A DNA stretch of 64,000 bases from CAVSRC01 sp963730325 (GTDB lineage: Bacteria; Pseudomonadota; Alphaproteobacteria; Rhizobiales; Kaistiaceae): the NCBI GenBank assembly GCA_963730325.1, contig CAVSRC010000009.1:36111-100110 (forward strand), in the 5' to 3' direction. The notes beneath the pieces were generated by a model. The model was not told where the DNA came from. It did not search any database and saw only the letters and a list, made by a program, of their open reading frames with translations. Below are positions 23,130-33,378 of this stretch, one piece after another (the first letter of the stretch is position 1; each line of letters opens with the position of its first letter). The position numbers and the translations under genes are program-made.

Positions 23130-25899
23130 ATGCCGGAACGCAGCCTTGATGCCTTCATTTCCTATAGCCAGTCGGCCGACCGGACCATCGCGAGGGCGCT
23201 GCGAACGGTTATTCAGACCATCGGCAAACCGTGGTGGAAGCTGCGCAGCCTCAACGTGTTTCTGGACGAGACCAGCCTTTCGGCGAGCCCCAGCCTGTGG
23301 ATGGGGATCGAGAAGAACCTCGACGAGTCGCGATACCTGATTCTGCTGGTCTCGCCCGAGGCCGCCAAATCCAAATGGGTCGACCGCGAAGTCGCACATT
23401 TCGTCGAGCGAAACGGGCCGCAGAAACTGCTGCTGGCATTGACCGACGGCGAACTCAGTTGGGATGAAGCGCGGCGGGATTTCGATGCGGACGCCGGCGT
23501 TACCCTTCCACCGAGCCTGGCCGGAGTGTTCGCGGAGGAACCGCTTTGGGTCGATCTTCGGCCGTTCAGGGTGTCGCCTTCGACGGCGGGCAAGAGCAAT
23601 CAGGCGTTCCTCCACGCTGCGCTCGACCTCGCTGCGACGATCCGCGGGGTGGAGAAGGCGGACCTGTATTCCGAGGAGTTGAAGCAGCAACGGCGCTCGC
23701 TGAGGTTGGCCTATTCGGCCGCTGCCATCGTTCTCGGGCTGGCAATCAGTGCCAGCGCCGCCGCCTGGATCGCCGTGCGCAACCACGAACGTGCTGCTGC
23801 CGAGGCTGAGAGAGCGACGCGCAACTTCGAAACAGCCAGACAGACCGTAGACCGGGTAACCATCGACATTGCCGATGGTCTGAAGGATGTCGAAGGCATA
23901 CGGCTCAGCAGCGTGCACACCATACTGTCTCGCGTGAAAGAAGCCGTTGACCGGCTTGCCGAAAGCGCGCCTGACAACAAGGAAATCGCCAGTAGTCGAG
24001 CGATCATGCTGATGAAGTTCGGCGAGACCTACATCCGCCTGGGCGATCGCGATGCCGCCAAGGAGTCGTACCTAGCATCATTCGAGATAGCGCGCGACCT
24101 CGCCAGCCGCGACCCGAACTCCAGCCAATCGGTTCGTCGAGATGGAGGGTCTGCTTGGCCTCGGCGACCTCACCCGGGCGATGGGCGACGACAAGCAGTC
24201 GGCTGCCTACTATCTGCTGTGTACAGCGGCCGGCCAGGCGGCCCTGGGCCAGCAACAAGCGGCGGACAAGCAGGGACCGATTCTGGACCTGCTCGCCACA
24301 TGCATGAATGCGTTCGGTGACGCACAGAAAAAGGCCGGTCACGCCGACAGCGCGCAGGTGGCCTTTGAACAGGCGCTGGAGATACGGCGTCGACGTCAGC
24401 ACGAGGCACCCGACGACGCCGGCGCGCGGCGAGACGTCGCAACTGCTGCCAGCCGTCTGGCGCTCGCCAAGGCGGCTGCCGGCGATACGGCGGGCGCACT
24501 GGCCGGGCTCAGGGAAGGCCTCGCGACCTTGCACTCGCTTGCATCCGGAGACCCCGGCAACACGGAGCTACAGAGGGATGTCGGCGTCAGCCTCGCCATG
24601 ATCGCGCGGATCGAGATCAAGGGACAGGACACCGAAACCGGATTGGCGGACCTTGAGGCGGCGCTGGCGATATTCCGCCACTTGGCAAGTCTCGATCCCG
24701 GCAACGAGCAGTTCCGCAACGACATGGTTGCGCAACTGATTTCCATCGGGCAACTGACACGACACCTCGGCGATACGGACAGAGCCCGTGCAGCGTACGA
24801 GGATGCTATTCCCATCCTGTCGCAGTTGTCGATGGCGCACCCGGAAGACACTGCCAGCGCACGGGACCTGTCCCTGTGCAAGGAAGCACTGGCTTCGTTC
24901 GACCTCGATGCCGGTCGATTGGCCGATGCTTTGGCCAAGTTCGAAGAGGCGCTCAATGTCTTCAATGCCGACATGGCGCTCAGAACCGGCGATGCGTCGG
25001 CGCGCAGGGAGGTCATGGAGCGGCTGACCATGGTCGGCCAGTTGAGGCTGCAGCGAAGCGATCTGAGCGGCGCTCGTTCGGCTTTCGAACAGTTGCTGGT
25101 GCTGCTCCGGCGCGAGGCGAAAAGTCAGCCTTCCGATCGCGAGTGGCAGGCCCGGCTCTGGCTGGTACTGGACCAGGTCGGCGGTATGCGACAGGTGCAA
25201 GGCGAAAGGGGGCCGGCGTTCGCCGCGTATCAGGAGGCAGCGGATGTCGGGCGCGGGATGATGAAGGCTGACGGCGGAAATACCGAAGTGTCCCTGCGGT
25301 TGGTGGGCACGCTCGACAAGGGTGTTGCGGTTGCCGACAACCCGAGCCAGCAGGCCGCGCTCCTGGCCAAGGAAGCGGCTATTCTGGAAGGGCTCGATCG
25401 CGACGGCCATCTATCCGCCGGGCAACGTCGCATGGCGCTCCAGGTCGATAATTCCATCCTAAAAGTTGCGGCGAAACGGACATCGGTTGGAGACGCCGTG
25501 GCTGCCCTCGGCGACATTGAACCGGTCGTCGGGCGGATGCGCGTCAGAGCTGATCGCGCGCCCGCCGACGAATCCCTGCGCCAGAGCCTCACCGAGGCTC
25601 TGAACGGAGCGGCCGCGGCCGGTCTGATCGCCGGCGATTTCGCGAAGTCCGAGTCGTACTCGCGTGATGCGCTGTCGGTAAATCCTGACCTCAAGAAGTC
25701 GACGCTCAATTTGGCCCATGCCTTGCTATTGCAGGGGAAGATCGGCGAGGCGGATCAGATCTACCTGGGGCATCGCGGCAAATCGGTTGACGGGCGGTCC
25801 TGGGAAGACGCAGTGCGGGACGATTTCGCGCATCTGCGCAGCGAAGGTATCGCCAATCCCCACATGGCGGTGATCGAGGCAGCCTTGCGAACGGGCTGA
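23130..25899 (+). pseudogene. TIR domain-transmembrane-TPR protein, interrupted by one frameshift
   Basis: The 5' part encodes a TIR domain (residues ~6-140; DAFISYSQSADR at the start, the S-x-W-x-x-x-E motif SKWVDREV with putative catalytic Glu87), then a single TM helix (~192-216), then a helical region. Near 24120-24135 the frame changes: frame one ends in …ASRDPNSSQS, and the protein continues in the next frame as NRFVEMEGLLGLGDLTRAMG through a long tetratricopeptide-type region to 25899. The total would be about 920 residues. TIR-TM-TPR proteins are candidates for NAD-consuming defence or signalling, but this architecture has no settled role. The single indel may be an assembly error or real inactivation. 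An alternative internal start is at 24142. Confidence 0.8.
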
Positions 25900-25984
25900 C
25901 TGGTGCGTGCAGGCAAACCGGACAAGACGGCAGGCAGTAGTGCCGCGAATCATCCGTGACGTCCGGTCAAGCGCCGTTTTCCCC

Positions 25985-26749
25985 TCACGCATCGTGGAAG
26001 CGGATGGAGACGCCGCCGTCGATGACGATGTTGGCGCCGATCATGAACGTCGCCTCGTCGGAGGCGAGCAGCGTGGCGACGGCGGCGATCTCGTCGGAAC
26101 GGCCGAGCCGCTTGACCGGGTGCAAATTCTCCGCCGCCCGGCGGGCGCCTTCCGGGTCGGGCAGGGTGCTGAAATACCATTCGTTGATCGGCGTATCGAT
26201 GTAGCCCGGCGAGATCGCGTTGATGCGGATGCCGCGCGCCGCGTATTCGATCGCCAGCGCACGGGTGAGGCCGAGGACGCCGTGCTTGGCGACGGGATAG
26301 GGGAAGGTGTGCGGGATGATCTGGAAGGAATGGGTGGAGGCGATGTTGACGATGGCGCCGCCACCCTTGTCGAGCATGTGCGGCAGCACCTGCTTGCAGC
26401 AGTACCAGACGCCGTCGAGGTCGACCGAAAAGCAACGGTGCCATTCCTCGGCGGAGAGCTTGAGCGGCTCGTCGAAGACGGCGATGCCGGCATTGTTGAT
26501 GAGGATGTCGGGCGGACCGACGGCCGCCACGGCCTCGGCGACCATGGCGGTGATCGACTCCTCGCTGGCCACGTCGGTGTGGATGAAACGGGCGCCGGGT
26601 AGCGATTCCGCGACCGCGGCGCCGGTCTTCCGATCGCGCTCGGCAATGATGACGCGCGCCCCTTCGGCGGCGAACTTGCGTGCGATTCCCTCGCCGATTC
26701 CCTGACCCGCGCCCGTTACAATGGCGATCTTGCCACCCAGTCTCGACAA
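25985..26749 (-). CDS. Short-chain dehydrogenase/reductase (SDR)
   Basis: This 254-residue classical SDR has the cofactor motif VTGAGQGIGEGIA, the N-N-A-G motif INNAGIAVFDEP, the catalytic Ser in NIASTHSFQI, Y-x-x-x-K as YPVAKHG, and a C-terminal IVIDGGVSI. The acidic residue after strand 2 (AERD) suggests NAD(H) preference. I chose the TTG at 26749 as start: it follows GGGGGAGG with six-base spacing and precedes the conserved RLGGKIAIVTG. Longer in-frame extension to 26866 lacks support. It is divergent from the kinase gene at 26916. The substrate is unknown; sugar or polyol dehydrogenases often look like this. Confidence 0.9.
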   Translation of the reverse strand: MSRLGGKIAIVTGAGQGIGEGIARKFAAEGARVIIAERDRKTGAAVAESLPGARFIHTDVASEESITAMVAEAVAAVGPPDILINNAGIAVFDEPLKLSAEEWHRCFSVDLDGVWYCCKQVLPHMLDKGGGAIVNIASTHSFQIIPHTFPYPVAKHGVLGLTRALAIEYAARGIRINAISPGYIDTPINEWYFSTLPDPEGARRAAENLHPVKRLGRSDEIAAVATLLASDEATFMIGANIVIDGGVSIRFHDA

Positions 26750-26915
26750 GGCAATCCTCCCCCATGTGGTGGTCACGCGTTCGCGCTTGCTCACCGCCGG
26801 CCTTTGACGATAATCCGCGCTCCGCCGATTGCCCAGCGAAAGCGGCAATCTTGCAAGTGCTTCCACTTCCAGTGTGGTTGCGCGGTTTCACCCGATGTGG
26901 CGAAGAGGGAATCTC

Positions 26916-27551
26916 ATGCCGGCGGTGCTCGATCTTGACGGCCTCACCGCGGTGCTGCGCGAAAGGGGCGCGGCGGCGCGCAGCCTGACCGCGATCGCCG
27001 GGGCGCCGGCTTCCGGCAAGTCGACGCTGGCCGAGCAACTGGCCGACCGGCTGAACCGCGACGAGGCCGGCAGCGCCGCGGTGCTGCCCATGGACGGCTA
27101 CCATTTCGACGACAGGGTGCTGGTGCCGCGCGGCTGGCGGCCGCGCAAGGGCGCGCCGCATACCTTCGATGTCGCCGGCTTCGCCCACATGCTGGCGCGG
27201 CTCAGGGCGAACAGCGAGACGGAAATCGCCGTGCCGGTCTTCGACCGCGATCTGGAGATCGCGCGGGCCGGTGCGCGCATGATCCCGGCTTCCGTGCGCC
27301 ATCTGATCGTCGAGGGCAACTATCTGCTGCTTGCCGCCGCGCCGTGGTCGTCGCTGCACGATCTGTTCGATACCACGGTGATGGTTGACGTGGAGGAGGC
27401 CGTGCTTCGCGCACGTGTCATCGAGCGCTGGCAGGGCTACAAGCTGTCGCCGGAGGAGATCGCCTGGAAGCTCGACGGCAACGACCTTCCCAACGGCCGA
27501 CTGGTGATGACGGAGAGTGTCGCGCCGGAGTTCGTCTTCAAGGGGGAATAG
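26916..27551 (+). CDS. P-loop kinase of the nucleoside/pantothenate kinase-like family
   Basis: This 211-residue protein has Walker A GAPASGKST (29-37), then VLPMDGYHFDDRVL (the D-G-Y/F-H motif of uridine/pantothenate kinase-like P-loop kinases), VPVFDRDLEIA, VEGNYLLL and the lid region RARVIERWQGYKLS. It phosphorylates a small metabolite in the cytoplasm; members of this group are annotated as nucleoside/nucleotide or fructose kinases, and the substrate is not determinable here. The start at 26916 follows AAGAGGGA; an upstream in-frame ATG has no ribosome-binding site. It is divergent from the SDR and could work with it on the same sugar. Confidence 0.88.
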   Translation: MPAVLDLDGLTAVLRERGAAARSLTAIAGAPASGKSTLAEQLADRLNRDEAGSAAVLPMDGYHFDDRVLVPRGWRPRKGAPHTFDVAGFAHMLARLRANSETEIAVPVFDRDLEIARAGARMIPASVRHLIVEGNYLLLAAAPWSSLHDLFDTTVMVDVEEAVLRARVIERWQGYKLSPEEIAWKLDGNDLPNGRLVMTESVAPEFVFKGE

Positions 27552-27668
27552 GCGCCCCGGTTCACGCGCCCTGCGGATTGAACGCCTCCGTCATGCGCGG
27601 CCGGGCGTGATCGAGCAGCCAGGCGTCGGGCGAGGTCGCGGTTCCATCCTTGTCGGGGAAAAGCACGG

Positions 27669-28274
27669 CTACGGCCCGACCGCATAGTCGCTGTCGAGGG
27701 GAGTGCCGAGGGTGGCCGCGTCGCAGGTGGACGGCGGCGGCGCACCTTCCATGTCGGCGCCGAGGCAGTAATAGGTGCCGGTCGGGGTGGTCTGATAGAC
27801 ATAGGTGCCGCCGAGCGGGTCCTCGGGCAGGGCCGTCAGATAGCCGCCGGTGGCGAGATCGCTGAGCACGGCGGCGAAGGCGGGAGCGCTCAACGTCTCG
27901 GTCTCGCTCACCGGATAGGTATCGTGGTCGACATGGTAGGCGGCCAGCGCATTCCGGATCTGCGCGAGGTCGGCAACACGCTGGCGATCGCGCGCCGCGG
28001 CCTCGGTGCGGTTGGCCTGGTCCTGGTAGGCCGGCATGGCGATGGCCACGATCGCGGCGATGACGGCGATCGCCGCCGCCAGCTTCAGGCCCAGGCTGAC
28101 GATGCCACGGCCCTGCCGGCGATAGGCCGGCGCGTCGCTGAAGCCACGGTGGGCCAGCCGCCAGTTGCGCATCACCGGAAGAACGGCGCCGGAAAAGATG
28201 CGCGCCAGCGCGACGAGGACGAGCAGCACCAGAACGATTGCCGCGATCTGGTAGAAGGTGCCGCCGTCCGTCAT
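27669..28274 (-). CDS. Hypothetical membrane protein with pilin-like second half
   Basis: This 201-residue protein starts by ATGA overlap with the end of the next upstream gene, so the two form an operon. TM1 is near the N-terminus (IAAIVLVLLVLVALARIF). A second helix (LAAAIAVIAAIVAIAMPAYQ) runs straight into AARDRQRVADLAQIRNAL, YHVDHDTYPVSETE and later YYCLGADMEG. The helix-then-R-x-D-x-x-x-I-x-x-A-L-x-x-Y-x-x-D-x-x-x-Y-P pattern is like type II/IV pseudopilins. However there is an extra leading TM and no prepilin peptidase site G|F-T-x-x-E. Function unknown. Confidence 0.7.
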   Translation of the reverse strand: MTDGGTFYQIAAIVLVLLVLVALARIFSGAVLPVMRNWRLAHRGFSDAPAYRRQGRGIVSLGLKLAAAIAVIAAIVAIAMPAYQDQANRTEAAARDRQRVADLAQIRNALAAYHVDHDTYPVSETETLSAPAFAAVLSDLATGGYLTALPEDPLGGTYVYQTTPTGTYYCLGADMEGAPPPSTCDAATLGTPLDSDYAVGP

Positions 28275-29581
28275 CCGAGCCTCCAGCGGGCGGCGCGGTC
28301 GCGCTTGCGCCGGCGGTCGTAGCGGTCGCGGTCGAGCGCATTGTCGCGATCGCCGCGGACGATGCTGAAATCGACGTCCTGGTCGATCTTGTACTCCTCC
28401 ATCATCACCTTCAGCACGTCGGTGACCGAGCGGTGGACGATCTCGATCAGGCTGTCGAGATCGATGAGGTCGTATTCGTTGGGCACGTAGAGGCCGGGCT
28501 CGAGGCCGCGATACTCGGTGAGGCGGCCGGCGGAGACGCGGGCAGAGACGGGTCTGGTCTCGGCCCATTGTGCCCAGTTGATGTAGGACTCCCAGCCGAC
28601 GAACAGGTCGGCGCCGAAACGATAGACGTGCAGATGGGCGACGCCCTGGCCGTTGGTGACGACCAGGCGGTCGCGCTCGTCATAGCCGTTGGGAGAACGG
28701 AAGCCGTAACGCTCGCTCTCGGTGGTGACGCCGCTGTGCGCGAAGGGCTCGAGCTTCCTGGTGAGGCGCTGCCTGGCTTCGTTGACCAGGGGGCCAAGCT
28801 CGGGAATGACGGCGTGCCAGCTGTCCAGCCGCATGAGATAGCGCGGCGGAATCGTCGGGCGGTCGATCACCGAGACGATGGTGCGGCGGCGCCGGGACAG
28901 GGCGAAGGCGACGATCAGCGCCAGTGCGCCGAGCGCGATCTCCGCGGTCTCCTGTGGCGACGGGCCGAAGTCGGCATCGATCTGAAAGATACCGACGGCG
29001 ATCAGCACCAGCCCGGCAAGCGCCAACAACCAGGGGAGGGTGATCGGCAAACGGCCGCGGAAGGGACGCAGGATGGGGTTGGCATAGCGCGTCCGGGCGA
29101 AGGGGATGATCGCCAGAAAGACATTGGCGAGGAAATCGGAGAAGCGGGCCGAGCGCGGCTTGCGGCCGGCGCCCAGCGTGTAGAGCAGCCACAGGACGGC
29201 ATCGCTGGCGGTGAAATTGGGCCGCTCGGCAACGGCGATCGCACGCCGCCCGATGCGGGCCAGAACGGACGTGGTCACCGGATATTCGCGATAGGGCCTG
29301 ACCGCGAAGGAAAGCTCGAGCGTCGTCCTCAGGCGCGGATCGGCGGATGTCGCGCCGCCGGAATTCTGCGGCAGCCAGGCCTCGACCCTGACCCATGCGG
29401 GATAGACGCCGTTGGCGGAACGGGTGACCAGCGCCTCGATCCCGCGGTCGGCGAGCGTGCGCTTGATCGCGTCATGGCAGGCGTTGCGTACCCCGGCGGC
29501 GGTGCCCCATATCGTGTCGTCCGATACGCGGTGGACCGGACGGACGTCCATTGTTCCAGCCGGTGCGCCGACGCTCACCAC
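28271..29581 (-). CDS. Hypothetical membrane protein, family not recognised
   Basis: This 436-residue protein has two central TM helices (LPWLLALAGLVLIAVGIFQI and IALGALALIVAFAL), soluble N- and C-terminal domains, and a very basic C-terminus (RYDRRRKRDRAAR). The soluble part contains HLHVYRFGADLFVGWESY and EYDLIDLDSLIEIVHRSV. Coupled to the pilin-like gene by overlap. The start is GTG at 29581 or the adjacent GTG at 29578, just after GGGGAGG. I do not recognise the family; a role in an envelope assembly with its partner is the only contextual hint. Confidence 0.75.
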   Translation of the reverse strand: MVSVGAPAGTMDVRPVHRVSDDTIWGTAAGVRNACHDAIKRTLADRGIEALVTRSANGVYPAWVRVEAWLPQNSGGATSADPRLRTTLELSFAVRPYREYPVTTSVLARIGRRAIAVAERPNFTASDAVLWLLYTLGAGRKPRSARFSDFLANVFLAIIPFARTRYANPILRPFRGRLPITLPWLLALAGLVLIAVGIFQIDADFGPSPQETAEIALGALALIVAFALSRRRRTIVSVIDRPTIPPRYLMRLDSWHAVIPELGPLVNEARQRLTRKLEPFAHSGVTTESERYGFRSPNGYDERDRLVVTNGQGVAHLHVYRFGADLFVGWESYINWAQWAETRPVSARVSAGRLTEYRGLEPGLYVPNEYDLIDLDSLIEIVHRSVTDVLKVMMEEYKIDQDVDFSIVRGDRDNALDRDRYDRRRKRDRAARWRLG

Positions 29582-29724
29582 CGCCTCCCCGTATTGGTCG
29601 GCGGCAAGGATAGTGAGCTACCGCTCGAAAAGACAAGAGCGGGCGACGGGCCGGGCAGGCAAAATTCAGTGGCCGTGTGCGGTGCGCACTTGCCCCAATG
29701 GGCGAGCAACACCCGCCATGGTCT

Positions 29725-31356
29725 TCAGTATGCAACAGCTTCCACGATGCCGGTCGGCTCGTCCTGCTCGACCTCGCGGTGGACATTTTCGGCCGGGGTC
29801 ACCATGGCGTCGCGGCCGCGGATGTAGTCCTGGTCCTCGACGATGGTGCGATAGGCCTTGTCGAGGTCGAGCGCCCGGCGGCGCGAGGGATAGAGCAGCG
29901 TGGCGACGTCGGCGCGCAGCCGCGCGAGCATGTCGGCCTTCGGCTTGCCGGTGGGGTCGAAGAAGGCGTCGATGACCTCGCGGTTGGCGCGGAACTCGTC
30001 GCCGGCGCCGTTCTCGGTCAGATAGCGCGCATACTCGCCCATGCCGTCGGCGCCGGCCGGATCGGGGATGCCGCCAAGCCCGTGCTGGCTCCAGTGGAAC
30101 CAGCCGCCCGAGGGCTGCGCCAGCTTGCGCGGGAAGGCGAAGGTCGAATCGTCGGTGACGCCAATGCCGCCGTGACAGCCGGCGCAGAACACCGTCTCGT
30201 TGAAGCTCTGCGGTCTGAGGTCGCCATCGCGGTCCTCGATGAAGGCTTGCAGCCGCCAGCCGGTGCCGTTGGCCAAGCCCGTCTCGTCATTGCCGTCGAA
30301 GATCGGCAGGCGGTCGGGGAAATCGTGGTCCTCCTTGACCTCGGCCAGCACGCCTTCCTCGAGGTCGGCATAGGTCTGCCAGACCGTCTTCTTCATGTAG
30401 CGCAGTTCCTTGATGCGCCTCGACATGACGACGTCCTGCGCGGCGTCGTCGTAATCGACGTAGCGCACGGTGTGGACGAATTCGGTGCCGAGCGGATAGA
30501 GGCCGGCGGCAAGCGGCGCCTCCGCGGCGGAAAGCTCTCGCGCGCGCCCGACCCAGGACATGGTGCGGCCTTCCAGCGGGGCCCAATCGAAGGCGATGTG
30601 GTCGGCCGTGCCGAGTGTGCCGTCCTTGTCGAGGTCGACACCGTAGCGGGCTTCGTCCACCGGCGAGATGGCGATATCGGCGCGGCGGATGAGCGCCTCG
30701 ACGATGGCGAGGTTCACCCGATAGGCGGTCCAGTCGGGCGCGCCCGCGGCGCTCTCACGATAGGCGGCCGGCAGGCGGATGAGCACGTCGTCGGTCGAGC
30801 CGGAAGCCGGCGAGAAGCTGCCGGGCAGCGGCGTATAGGCGAAGGCGCGCCAGCCGGTGCGGTCGCCGTCGGGGCTGATGTCGTAACCCTCTGAATCGAA
30901 ACGGAAATAGGCGTCGGGCACGTAGCCGCTCCACTTGCCGTCGCCGTCGGCGTCCCAGCCCTTCGGCGGGTCGGCAAGGACGCGCGCCAGACGAATGGTG
31001 CCGTCGGCGGTGAGATAGTTGTCCTTGCGGATGTAGCTGAGGATTTCGTCGTCGCTGATCGCGGCAACGCGATCGCGCCGGTCCTCGAAGAGGTTGGTCC
31101 AGGGATTGACCAGGGCCGGCTCGGGAAAGGCGTAGGAGAGCTGCAGGTCCGAATCGTTGACATAGTTCGGGCCGCGGCCGCGGACGTGGCAGGTGAAGCA
31201 GGGATTATGGGCCACACCGTCGGCGTCCATGGTCTCGGTGTAGCACTGCGGCGGAATGAAAGCGGTGGGGTTGTCGAGCGGCGTGTCGAGGTCCCCGGCG
31301 AAGGCCGCCATCGGTGACAGGACAGCGATCAGGGCAAGGGTGGTCCGGCGCGACAT
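29725..31356 (-). CDS. Exported di-heme c-type cytochrome-like protein with EF-hand-like loops
   Basis: This 543-residue protein has a Sec signal peptide (RRTTLALIAVLSPMAAFA) and two heme c motifs, CFTCH (residues 53-57) and CAGCH (391-395). Several Asp-rich calcium-loop-like segments (DADGDGKWSG, DLDKDGTLGT, DRDGDLRP) are present. The start at 31356 follows GGGAGAGC; an ATG six codons upstream is less well placed. The hemes are far apart, unlike di-heme peroxidases, and the family is not recognised. It is expected in the periplasm as a redox protein. It lies downstream of phoX in the same direction (89-bp gap). Confidence 0.8.
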   Translation of the reverse strand: MSRRTTLALIAVLSPMAAFAGDLDTPLDNPTAFIPPQCYTETMDADGVAHNPCFTCHVRGRGPNYVNDSDLQLSYAFPEPALVNPWTNLFEDRRDRVAAISDDEILSYIRKDNYLTADGTIRLARVLADPPKGWDADGDGKWSGYVPDAYFRFDSEGYDISPDGDRTGWRAFAYTPLPGSFSPASGSTDDVLIRLPAAYRESAAGAPDWTAYRVNLAIVEALIRRADIAISPVDEARYGVDLDKDGTLGTADHIAFDWAPLEGRTMSWVGRARELSAAEAPLAAGLYPLGTEFVHTVRYVDYDDAAQDVVMSRRIKELRYMKKTVWQTYADLEEGVLAEVKEDHDFPDRLPIFDGNDETGLANGTGWRLQAFIEDRDGDLRPQSFNETVFCAGCHGGIGVTDDSTFAFPRKLAQPSGGWFHWSQHGLGGIPDPAGADGMGEYARYLTENGAGDEFRANREVIDAFFDPTGKPKADMLARLRADVATLLYPSRRRALDLDKAYRTIVEDQDYIRGRDAMVTPAENVHREVEQDEPTGIVEAVAY

Positions 31357-31445
31357 CGGGCTCTCCCGGTACAATTGACCTTGGCAGACGGCGATGAAGG
31401 CCGGCAGGCCCGAAGGCCCGCCGGCGCATGAAGCGGTCGGTCCGG

Positions 31446-33236
31446 CTAGTTGATCAAAGCCGGCAACGGCCCGATGTAGCCGACATAGGCGCGGGCGTCG
31501 GCCGGGTCGGCCAGCTTGTCCTCGTCGGATTCGCCATAGGGGTGCTGCACCACCGCCATGATGTAACCGTGGCCACCGATGTTGTTGTAGGTGTAGGCCG
31601 AAGTCGTCTCCGAGCCGTAGGGCGTGGAGAAGATGCGGGTCAGATTGCCGCTGCCCATGTCGTAGGCCCAGATGGCGTCGTTCTGGTGACCCGAGCCGGT
31701 GTCCTCACCGATGATCAGCGTATTGGTGCCTTCCAGGAAGGAGATGTTGTCCGGGTTGGCAATGCCGTCGACATCGCAGGTGTTGCCGGCGTAGGGGCTG
31801 TTGTCGTCGTACTTGGTGGGCTTGCCGGCGACCAGCGTCTTCTCGGTCTTGGCGACCCAGTCGGAGCCGATGGCAGTGTCGCTGCCGAGGTCGAGGGCGT
31901 AGACGGCACCGCAGTTGTTGGCCTTGAGGCGGATGTCGTTGGTGCTGCCCAACTCATACCTGTTGGTTGGCTTGCCGCCCTTGGCAGCATTCTCCATGCC
32001 GCTGTTCACCTCGGACATGGCGACGAAGAGGGTCTTCGTGACCGGATCGAGGGTGACGCCCTCTTCCTTGCGGTACTCGGTGGTGGCGCCCATCATCGAG
32101 GCGTAGCGGCGCGTTTCGATGCGCGAAGCAAGCGTGTCCATGCCCGGCTTCACCTTCAGGCACTCGGAACGCTCCTCGGCGTTCGACGGCGAGAAGCCGG
32201 CGGGGCAGGTGCCGTCGTCGGCGATCTTGGCGGTCTCGAACAGGTCGGAGAAGCTGACACCGTCCTTGAGCGCCTTGGCAACATCGGCGCTGACGGCATG
32301 GCCGAGGTTGACCCAGGTGAGGTCGGCGGCGCCGGCACCCTCGTCGGAGGTCTGGTGCCACTTGGCGGCGTAGAGCGTACCGGCATCGAGCTTGCCGGCC
32401 TCGTCGGCGACGAACATGAAGAAGCCGACGTCGGTGCCGTCGTCGGTGATGTAGGCGGTCTTCTGGTCGGGCATCACCTTGGCCAACTCAACCGCAACGC
32501 GGCCCATGGCGTAGTGCTTGGCGACCGTGTAGGAGCCGTCTTCCTTCACCGTGATCTCGGTCGGGTAGCCGAAATTGTACGGCTTGAAACCGGCCTTGAA
32601 CTGCTCGACCGTCGCCTTCTCCGGGTCGAGGCCGACATAACGGATCATCGGCTTGTAGTAGTCGTCGATGTCGTCCATCGAGGTGGCTTCCTCGACGGCG
32701 CGGGCATCCGGCGGATACTCCTCGGAGCCGAGATGCGTGCCCCAGGGCGTGACCGAACCGGCGCACGGCACCCACAGGCCGCCGACGGCCGAGAAATCGA
32801 TCGGCTTGGTCGACTTGATCTTCAGCATGCCGTCGTCGGTCTGCTCCATCTCGGAGAGATACATGGCGCCGGGACGCGACTCGAAATGGGTTACGTTGAA
32901 CAGCTTGTCGCCGACGGGAAGCAGCGAGGAGAAGTCCGCGTCGACCGAGATGTGCTCGGAGCCGTCGGGGCTCTTGACCGGCTGGCCGTCCTTGTCGGTT
33001 AGCAGGGCAAAGGTGACATCGCCGAACTTGTCGCCGCTGCGGGCGAGAAGATGGTAGCCGATGGGATAGGCCTGGCCGCCGATGGTGACGCTCTCGGAAG
33101 CGATGGCCGCACGCTTGTCGGCGTCGGTCGCCGCGAACGGCACCGGGGTGAAGTTGATCTCTGCCGCCATGGCAGCCGAGCCGGCCAGAACAAGAGCCGT
33201 GGTCGCCAGAAGCGAACGCTTCCAGATCGAATACAT
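31446..33236 (-). CDS. phoX: Alkaline phosphatase PhoX family (DUF839)
   Basis: This 596-residue exported protein has a Sec-type signal peptide WKRSLLATTALVLAGSAAMA. PhoX/DUF839 elements include VPCAGSVTPWGTHLGSEEY, TRRYASMMGATTEYRKEEGV, NPDNISFLEGTNTLIIGEDT and GHGYIMAVVQHPYGES. PhoX enzymes are calcium/iron-dependent phosphomonoesterases releasing phosphate from organic esters in the periplasm under phosphate limitation. The ATG at 33236 has GGAGG four bases away; the longer frame upstream is excluded. A Pho-box-like direct repeat and a 16-bp palindrome lie upstream. Canonical PhoX uses Tat export; here no twin-arginine is visible. Confidence 0.9.
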   Translation of the reverse strand: MYSIWKRSLLATTALVLAGSAAMAAEINFTPVPFAATDADKRAAIASESVTIGGQAYPIGYHLLARSGDKFGDVTFALLTDKDGQPVKSPDGSEHISVDADFSSLLPVGDKLFNVTHFESRPGAMYLSEMEQTDDGMLKIKSTKPIDFSAVGGLWVPCAGSVTPWGTHLGSEEYPPDARAVEEATSMDDIDDYYKPMIRYVGLDPEKATVEQFKAGFKPYNFGYPTEITVKEDGSYTVAKHYAMGRVAVELAKVMPDQKTAYITDDGTDVGFFMFVADEAGKLDAGTLYAAKWHQTSDEGAGAADLTWVNLGHAVSADVAKALKDGVSFSDLFETAKIADDGTCPAGFSPSNAEERSECLKVKPGMDTLASRIETRRYASMMGATTEYRKEEGVTLDPVTKTLFVAMSEVNSGMENAAKGGKPTNRYELGSTNDIRLKANNCGAVYALDLGSDTAIGSDWVAKTEKTLVAGKPTKYDDNSPYAGNTCDVDGIANPDNISFLEGTNTLIIGEDTGSGHQNDAIWAYDMGSGNLTRIFSTPYGSETTSAYTYNNIGGHGYIMAVVQHPYGESDEDKLADPADARAYVGYIGPLPALIN

Positions 33237-33345
33237 GTGACCTCCGTCAATCCATCGTCGCCCCGGCGAGTGCGTGGACGATTGGCGTTTGGGAAAAATG
33301 AAATGGCGAGGGGCACTCGCTCCCCTCAGGCGCAAGGGGCACTCT

Positions 33346-33361
33346 TTCAAGCGCGCTTGAA
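33346..33361. promoter_or_regulatory. Perfect 16-bp palindrome upstream of phoX
   Basis: TTCAAGCGCGCTTGAA is its own reverse complement. It lies 110 bp upstream of the phoX start and 51 bp beyond the stop of the NosD-like gene. It may be an operator for phoX or a small terminator hairpin for the upstream gene; no T-tract supports the latter. Confidence 0.5.
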
Positions 33362-33378
33362 GCCCTGTTGACGGGCGG

